Part shown: in pieces, positions 1 through 5,900 of the stretch
Layout: the number at the start of each line of letters is the position of its first letter
Numbering within the stretch: the stretch's first letter is position 1
Source: an uncultured Sutterellaceae bacterium
GTDB lineage: Bacteria; Pseudomonadota; Gammaproteobacteria; Burkholderiales; Burkholderiaceae_F
DNA length: 8,998 bases
Direction of reading: 5' to 3'
Assembly (NCBI GenBank): GCA_947253615.1
Contig: CAMYAA010000022.1
Location: 1 to 8,998, forward strand
Made by a program: the position numbers and the translations under genes
Notes under the pieces: model-generated
The model's database searches: none
Told to the model about the DNA's origin: nothing
The model's input: the letters and a program-made list of their open reading frames with translations, nothing else

Positions 1-315
1 GTCATTACTTACTGTGCGTACGTACGTGTTCCCATTGAATTAACGCTTCAGCAGCGTCATCAATTACAGGCGGCATTAACGGGGCCTTCGCCCGTGGTTT
101 ATGTCACCTCGAGTGATGCCGTGGATGCCCTCTTTCGTTGTTTGAGGGTGGTGTCTGGGGCTCGAGACTGGTTAGTCAAAGGGGTGGCGATTACGCTTCA
201 TCCGCGTATTAAGAATCGTCTTCGTGAAGCGGGTTTCTCGCGCATGGAGGTGTGTGATACGGATGATGAAACGGTGTGTCGCGCCATTAAGAAGTACATG
301 TTAGTCGGTCGATAA
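1..315 (+). CDS. hemD: Uroporphyrinogen-III synthase, C-terminal part (5' end outside window)
   Basis: The frame is open from the first base and ends in TAA at 313-315, giving 104 visible residues. HemD cyclises hydroxymethylbilane to uroporphyrinogen III in the cytoplasm, the branch point for haem and sirohaem. What is seen fits the second half of a HemD: an early stretch Tyr-Cys-Ala-Tyr-Val-Arg-Val-Pro resembling the family's 'YxRxxP' strand linking the two lobes, then a hydrophobic strand leading into VTSSDAVDALF (family pattern 'f/vTSSxAVxxLf'), and near the end a 'HPRIKNRLREAGF' segment matching the conserved 'HPRIAxxAxxxGF' helix, followed by an acidic stretch and a final helix. HemD is weakly conserved in sequence, so the call rests on motif order and fragment length. 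It is the last gene before a strong terminator; no hemX or hemY, which often follow hemD in proteobacteria, is present here. Confidence 0.8.
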   Translation, partial: VITYCAYVRVPIELTLQQRHQLQAALTGPSPVVYVTSSDAVDALFRCLRVVSGARDWLVKGVAITLHPRIKNRLREAGFSRMEVCDTDDETVCRAIKKYMLVGR

Positions 316-320
316 GACGT

Positions 321-359
321 AACCACGGTTTCTCCCTTGTGCGAAGCCGTGGTTTTTTT
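321..359 (+). terminator. Intrinsic terminator after hemD
   Basis: An 11-bp stem (321-331 with 344-354, one T-G wobble; core AACCACGG/CCGTGGTT) with a 12-nt loop runs straight into seven T residues at 353-359. This is a textbook Rho-independent terminator, beginning 6 bases after the hemD stop. It ends only 14 bases before the nadE ATG, leaving no room for a nadE promoter after it, so it may also act as an attenuator for nadE. Confidence 0.85.
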
Positions 360-360
360 C

Positions 361-365
361 GGGGG
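361..365 (+). promoter_or_regulatory. Ribosome binding site deciding the nadE start
   Basis: A GGGGG run (GGGGGT with the next base) lies 8 bases upstream of the ATG at 374. This spacing favours ATG 374 over the in-frame TTG at 371, which would add only one residue. The site directly abuts the T-tract of the hemD terminator. Confidence 0.5.
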
Positions 366-373
366 TTTGTTTG

Positions 374-1966
374 ATGTCTACGCATCTTTATGTTTTACAG
401 CTCAATGCGCGTCTTGGCGACTTTGAAGGCAATTTAGCGCGTGCGCTTGAGATTTTAAATACGCGTTTTGAGGGGTTTTCGACGGCCGAGGATCCTCAAG
501 GGACGGCACGTGTGGTGATTTTCCCGCAGGGCGCGTTTTCGGGCTTAATGCCTTTAGCGGCCTATCGTTGGGAAGACGTTCAAACGCGTGAGGCCAACGC
601 GCTTCGTGAGTTGACGCGTTGGGTGAAGGCCCATGGATTAACGGCGCTGGTGCCGATGAGCGCTCGCTTATATGCGATTGATCCTGATGGGACCGTGCAT
701 CCCTATGAACTCTCGGGCGGCTCGATCGCTGCTGGTGAGAGTGTTCTTGTCTGGGGTCGTGCCGTTCAGGCCGTTGAGGCCAAACGTTCGATTTATGTGG
801 ACTTTGGTCGTGCGGAGCGCTTGTTGGATGCGCCCACCTCGGAAGAGACGGCCCAAGATTTAGCGCGTTACTTTGTGGGTGAACCTTCGAAGGACGCCCT
901 CTCGGCGAACGTTGGGGTTCTGGGCACGGGGTGCGCTTGTGGCGTCGCCACGAGTTTAGTGGGGGGCTACGACACGCATGTCGCCTCGGGGTATATGAGC
1001 ACTTACTGTGAAGAGGTCTTTACCCACTATCCCGATTTCCGTGAAGGCTTTTTATATGCCCTTTGGAACGAAGGGATTTTTGAAGAGGAAGACTACGAAC
1101 CGTTGAGTCCGGAGTTACCCACGGAGTCGCCTTTGTATACGACCTTGGTGGTGGCCTTACGAGACTATGTGCGAAAGAACGGTTTTTCCAAAGTGGTTTT
1201 GGGGCTCTCGGGCGGGATTGACAGTGCGCTCGTGACCTCGTTAGCGGTGGACGCTTTAGGCGCTGAGAATGTCCGTGTTCTCTTTATGCGTACGGGCTTT
1301 ACCTCCGAGACGAGTGAGCAAGGGGTTCGTGAGATTGTGAAGAACATGGGCTTAACGCTCCATGACTTTAGCTTTACGGAGCTCTTTGATACGACGGTGG
1401 GCTTTTTAGAGAAAGCCTATGGGGTGAGCCTGCCCTGGGACGTGACCGAAGAGAATATTCAAGCGCGACTTCGTGCGCTCTTTGTGATGGCGTTTTCGAA
1501 CAAATTTAACGAACTCGCGTTATGTACGAGCAATAAGAGCGAAGCTGCGATGGGCTACGGGACGCTCTACGGGGATATTACCGGGGGCTTTGCGCCGCTC
1601 ATTGACTTATGGAAGGGTCAGATTGTTGAGCTCTGTCGTGAGCGAAATGCTGAAGCGCAAGGGGAATGGATTCCTGAGTTGATTATCACGCGTGAGCCTT
1701 CAGCGGAATTGCGTGCTGGTCAGAAAGACAGTGATGCGTTACCGCCCTACGATACGATTGAAGAGGTCTTAGAGGTCTTTTTGTCGACGCGTTCGAGCGC
1801 GGGCATTACTGATGTGGATCCCTCGTTAGTGGAGAGCATTATTCGTCGCACGTTACAAAATCAGTTCAAACGTGCACAAGGGATTCCAGGGCCTGTAGTC
1901 TCGAAGACGCCCTTGTCGCTTTTGGGGGACTTTGGGTTAACGTATCAGTCACCCAAAGCCCGATAA
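374..1966 (+). CDS. nadE: NAD+ synthetase with degenerate N-terminal glutaminase (nitrilase-fold) domain
   Basis: 530 residues from ATG 374. The C-terminal half (about 255-530) is a clear NAD+ synthetase, which amidates deamido-NAD+ using ATP in the last step of NAD synthesis. It has the PP-loop SGGIDS (279-284), ENIQARLR (about 360-367), SNKSE (386-390), GYGTLYGDITGGFAPL (about 394-409), and a C-terminal TREPSAELRAGQKDSDALPPYD segment matching the family. The N-terminal half (about 5-240) has the outline of the carbon-nitrogen hydrolase domain that in two-domain NadE supplies ammonia from glutamine: it opens with LQLNARLGDFEGN and retains a VGGYD motif (about 197-201; family VGGQDELVFDG). 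However, the catalytic Glu of 'FPExAxSGY' is Gln here (FPQGAFSGL, Q52), the Lys-containing 'KxxLPNYGVFDEKRYF' segment is missing, and the nucleophile motif 'ICEDxW' is not found. Overall length is close to normal (about 540). The enzyme is inferred to use free ammonia. Convergent with the gene at 2089-8601. Confidence 0.93.
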   Translation: MSTHLYVLQLNARLGDFEGNLARALEILNTRFEGFSTAEDPQGTARVVIFPQGAFSGLMPLAAYRWEDVQTREANALRELTRWVKAHGLTALVPMSARLYAIDPDGTVHPYELSGGSIAAGESVLVWGRAVQAVEAKRSIYVDFGRAERLLDAPTSEETAQDLARYFVGEPSKDALSANVGVLGTGCACGVATSLVGGYDTHVASGYMSTYCEEVFTHYPDFREGFLYALWNEGIFEEEDYEPLSPELPTESPLYTTLVVALRDYVRKNGFSKVVLGLSGGIDSALVTSLAVDALGAENVRVLFMRTGFTSETSEQGVREIVKNMGLTLHDFSFTELFDTTVGFLEKAYGVSLPWDVTEENIQARLRALFVMAFSNKFNELALCTSNKSEAAMGYGTLYGDITGGFAPLIDLWKGQIVELCRERNAEAQGEWIPELIITREPSAELRAGQKDSDALPPYDTIEEVLEVFLSTRSSAGITDVDPSLVESIIRRTLQNQFKRAQGIPGPVVSKTPLSLLGDFGLTYQSPKAR

Positions 1967-1990
1967 CGCGCCAAGCGTGACGACTTAAGC

Positions 1991-2025
1991 AAAGAGCTCC
2001 ATCCCTTGCGGATTGGAGCTCTTTT
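1991..2025 (+). terminator. Intrinsic terminator after nadE, possibly bidirectional
   Basis: A perfect 11-bp inverted repeat (1991-2001 with 2014-2024; AAAGAGCTCCA/TGGAGCTCTTT) with a 12-nt loop begins 24 bases after the nadE stop and is followed by TTTT (2022-2025). Read on the minus strand, the stem ends in TTT followed by G, C, TT, so it could also help end the convergent autotransporter transcript. Confidence 0.75.
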
Positions 2026-2033
2026 CAAATGGG

Positions 2034-2060
2034 CCCTCCACCTCGTATGGAGGTAGAGGG
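2034..2060 (-). terminator. Stem-loop downstream of the autotransporter gene
   Basis: An 11-bp stem (2034-2044 with 2050-2060) and 5-nt loop lie 28 bases past the autotransporter stop. On the minus-strand RNA all positions pair, one as G-U; on the plus strand the same position is a C-A mismatch, so the structure is better formed in the autotransporter transcript. There is no T-tract right after it, so by itself it is not a canonical terminator; it may act with the hairpin at 1991-2025 or protect the mRNA 3' end. Confidence 0.45.
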
Positions 2061-2088
2061 TTGATTCGCGCAGGGCGAACGCTATCCC

Positions 2089-2905
2089 TTAGAAGGCATA
2101 GACAGCCGAGAGACGCAATTCGTGATTTTGACGCCCCTTGTTACCGAGTTCGGCGGTGTAATGAGCCCCGAAGGTCAAGGCCTTCTTCGTGGCTTTTACG
2201 CCTAAACCGATCGATACTGGCGCGGTGTCGACCACTTGCGTATCAAAGGTGTAGGTCTTTTGTAAGACTTGCACGGTGGATTTCGCCTTCTTGTTGCCAA
2301 GCGAAGGCGTGACGGTCAAATCAGCCTTAGGCGTGAAGGTCCAATCTTCGTGCGTCATACGACCTTCCAAGCTCACCCCGACGGGCAAGGTGACCACATT
2401 CAAGCTATCTTTGGCCGTGTTAAACGGTGTGGCGTAGCCCTTCACATTGAGGCGCGTGTAACGTAAGCCCGCATGAGGACGAAGGGTTAAGCGATCGTTG
2501 AGTGCGTAGCTGTAGTTCACTTGCGTGCCGAGCGTCCAAGCTTGACTCTTAATCTTTTGATCAAGGGCCACGTCCATAAGGGTGCCCGTCACCTTCGAGG
2601 TGCCGGCATTGAAAGTAAGATCGCCCTTAATTTCGACGTGACCAGCGCGATATTTACCTAAGAGCGAGCCGCCAATCATGGTGGTCTTGTTATCTAAGGT
2701 CGTAGCGAGTCCCATCGTATGCGCTTTGGTGGTTCCCGAAACGAGTGCAACGCCAAGGAGGGTTTCTGGATTCACCTCGAGATTGGCTCCAAAGACAGCA
2801 CCGTAGAGGTTACTCTTGTAGCCACTGTTGCCGTAAAGGGTCTTGGCTTGCGTATGCGCACCTAAAAGATCGATCCAGAGCCCGCGTTCATCGTGGGCAT
2901 TTAAG
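2089..2905 (-). other. Autotransporter beta-barrel (translocator) domain
   Basis: Residues about 1900-2170, opening with DERGLWIDLLG (W1909) right after the linker helix. It contains alternating hydrophobic/polar strands with aromatic girdles, for example the YGAVFGANLEV, LRPHAGLRYTRLNV and FGAHYTAELG stretches, and ends VYAF. The length of about 270 residues is normal for a 12-strand autotransporter barrel (Pfam autotransporter family). The DNA here looks GC-richer than in the neighbouring distal passenger. Confidence 0.88.
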
Positions 2906-5900
2906 CTCTTAGCCAGGGCATTGCCCATATCGAGTTGAGCGTTGTATACGCCCGTACTCGCAGCAGCCGTTGTGGTGACATTCACCAAATCGGTTGCTTG
3001 TTTAAAGGACAACCCATACTGTTGTGCATCCGAGAAGCGGGATAACAACATTAAATCAGGTGTCTTCGCTTCTTGTTGGGGGAGCGTAGCGAGCGCTTCG
3101 CCAAGGAGCAATCCGTTGAGGACGGCTAACCCCTTTTTGCTGTATTCACTGGTGAAGCTCAGGCCATGGGTGGTGTCAGTCTTCAGGACAAAGAGGGGAC
3201 TTGTGGAGATCTTTAATGGATCAATTTTTCCTTCTTTAGCAGAAATCAAAACCCCATTTTTTGTGGGCTTCATGTTTGCAAGATATACACTCCCGTCTAC
3301 GCTAATCTTGTTTACTGTGATTAAAGCTTTATCAGGGGTTGCGTTTGCAGCATTAAGAATCAATAACCCATTTTTAGCAACAGTTAAGGAATTGCTTTCA
3401 ACCTGCTCTGGCTTTTTGTCCAACGCTGGATTGACTACAAGAGCCCCCTTCTTTAGCTCTAAGGGCGCGGCCACATAGACCCAGGCGCCAATTTCATCTT
3501 CTCCAGGACCAAAAGTCATCTTGGTTTCATTAAAGATCGACGCGTCTTCGCTACCGAGCAAGATGTAACTCTTTCGTCCAGCAACAACCTGAGAGTTAAA
3601 GTCATTGAGATCTTTAATAACGACTGAGGAGGGGGCCTGCGTGTCATTTTCCCAGGCTGGGTCTGCAAAGATAATGCCATCAAACTGGCTCTTATCAAGA
3701 ATAAGTTTACCGCTGAAAAGCTTGTTGCCCACTAAGACTGTGACAGTGACTGGTTCTCCAGCTTGTGCTTTTTTCACAATCTCTTTGGCATTTAATTCAC
3801 CATTGACGACAATGTTTCCTTGTGTCGTTAATGTCCCATTAAACGAGGCTTTGGCATCGTTATGAACGGTGATTGTATTAACGGTAGCGTCTTCTTTAAC
3901 GGTTAACTCGGATGTCGCCTTGCTCGATTCCGTATTGGCGTGTGTTTCGCTGGAATTGTCGCTACCCACGACAATATTTTTAGCGGTTAAATCTTTTTCA
4001 AAATTAACGTTCCCCCCTTCTTTGACCGTTAAGTCGGCCGTAGAGGATCCGTTTTGGACGGTTAACTTACCCGCTGCTTCAATCTTGGCGTTGTTAGCGT
4101 CTTGAGTGTTGATGCTAGCAACCGTAATATCACTGTTTTGACCAAAGTGCGCCTTCCCATCCTTTTCTAACGTCAGGGTGTCTAAACTCCCCTTAGCGTT
4201 GTCGTTGATCTTTAAGGAGCCTTCGATCGTGACGTCCTTGTTGATTAACTTGTCCGAGGCAGAACCTAAGCCCTCACCCGTTAACGAAATTTCTTTGTTT
4301 TCAGTGATCGTGGCATGGGTATTTTCGTCCTTGAGAGTGATGGACGAGACCGTGGTTCCTGACAGATCTGAAATATTAGTGACATCCGTTACATTAAGGC
4401 GCTTGGTTTGGTCATTTTGGATGCCGGCCTTGGTCACTTCGTCTAATTTTTCAGCTGAGATTTTCTTTTCAGGCGTCTTGAGTGCTTCTTCGATGGCTTT
4501 ACTCGAGAGCTTTAAGTCCCCAAGATCAAGGTTGAGCGTGGCGTTATCTCCGAACAGTTGCGCTTTTAACGCTTTAACAGTTTCGAGCTCGATGGAGTCT
4601 TTATTCAAGGATGCCTTTAAATCATAAAGTGAGACGCTGGCACCACTTTCCCCAGTGATTTTGATCTTAAGGGTGTCAGGATGATCTTTTAAGTAGGCAT
4701 AGCTCATTAATAAATGCGCATTGGTGCCAATGTTCAGCGTGGCATTTTGTTCGGTATGAATATCATGAGCCACTTTAAGCTGCCCACCAACTAAATTCAT
4801 AGCCGCACCTTCATTGATCGTCAAGGTATCAAAGAAAACCGTCCCATTTTCAAGGGTAAAGGGGTGGTCTTTTGTGACGAGTGCTGCTTGCGCTTGGAAT
4901 TGACCGCCGTTAATCGTGACTTTCCCACCTAAATAACCGGTCGCGGCATTGAGGGTGAGTTCGCCATCGGTTTGGAGATAGTGCCCCGTAAAGCTATTGA
5001 CATTACCTCGGGTAATCGTGATGTGGCCCGAATTTTTAACCGTCCCGTTGCCCACGAGTGCTCGATCGGTGCTGATAGTTAAATTACCCTGGTTTTCAAA
5101 GGTGGACTCAATAACCTCGTCGGTGATTACGGGGTCATCGTTTCGAGTCGCCCCCGCCTTTTCACGATAGGTATTACGCACTTTCACGCCAACACTATCG
5201 TGACCAGTCACCGTAATTGATGCGTTTCCAGTAAACGTTAAAAGTGGGAGACTATAGCCGCCTACTTTGGTATCACCAGGGTCTCCGACAACTACCCCGA
5301 ATGTTTTACCGTTGGCATTGTTTGATCCAGTGATATTGACGGTGGCGTTGTTAACGATTAATTGTTGAGGGGTGCTGCGAGGATCGCCGTCGGCATAGCC
5401 ACGACTCGTTTGGAGGATGCCAACTAACTGACCGTTGTCCGTAGCTGCCGTGATATGCGTTGTCCCCAATAGATGCCCCGTGATTTGAAGGATTGGGGCC
5501 ATAAAAAGCCCGTCTCCATAATCCGAATGAGCATTAAGGGTCATGGATAAGGTGGTTTCCTTGTCCTGTTCAAGATTGATGCTGTTCAAAGCAGTAAAGA
5601 AAATTTGACCATGAAAGTCCGAGTCGCTTTGGGCAATGTTCAGGGTATTTTCGAAACCGATGTCTTTCTTAAAAGCAACAGGCATTTCTGGGTTGTTGCC
5701 ATTGGGATTGCCCACAAGGGTGCTGATGCAAAAAAAATGATCTTCTTGTTTGAAAACAGCATTCGTTAATTTTTTGAGGTTTAAAGCCGTTTTAATCGTA
5801 CTGTTTTCTGCTGTGAAGTTTAAAGGCGTTGGGAGATCATAGCCTTCGTTAGGTTCTTTGCCTTTAGGTCCAAAGATCGCCGCTTGATAAGCTTCGGTGA

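Noticed and set aside
371..373. In-frame TTG as an alternative nadE start
   Set aside because: It adds one residue only; the ATG at 374 has better spacing (8 bases) to the GGGGG run.
2013..2312. Plus-strand open frame of 99 residues beginning in the nadE terminator region
   Set aside because: It starts inside a terminator hairpin and runs antisense through the conserved barrel end; its Arg/Ser/Cys-rich composition is not protein-like.
2942..3478. Plus-strand open frame of 178 residues inside the autotransporter gene
   Set aside because: It is antisense to a coherent autotransporter reading frame, is rich in Leu/Ser/Phe as expected for a complement shadow, and has no recognisable domain or good ribosome binding site.
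4178..4627. Plus-strand open frame of 149 residues
   Set aside because: It is antisense to passenger copy 2; its Ser/Leu/Val-rich composition mirrors the repetitive passenger codons.
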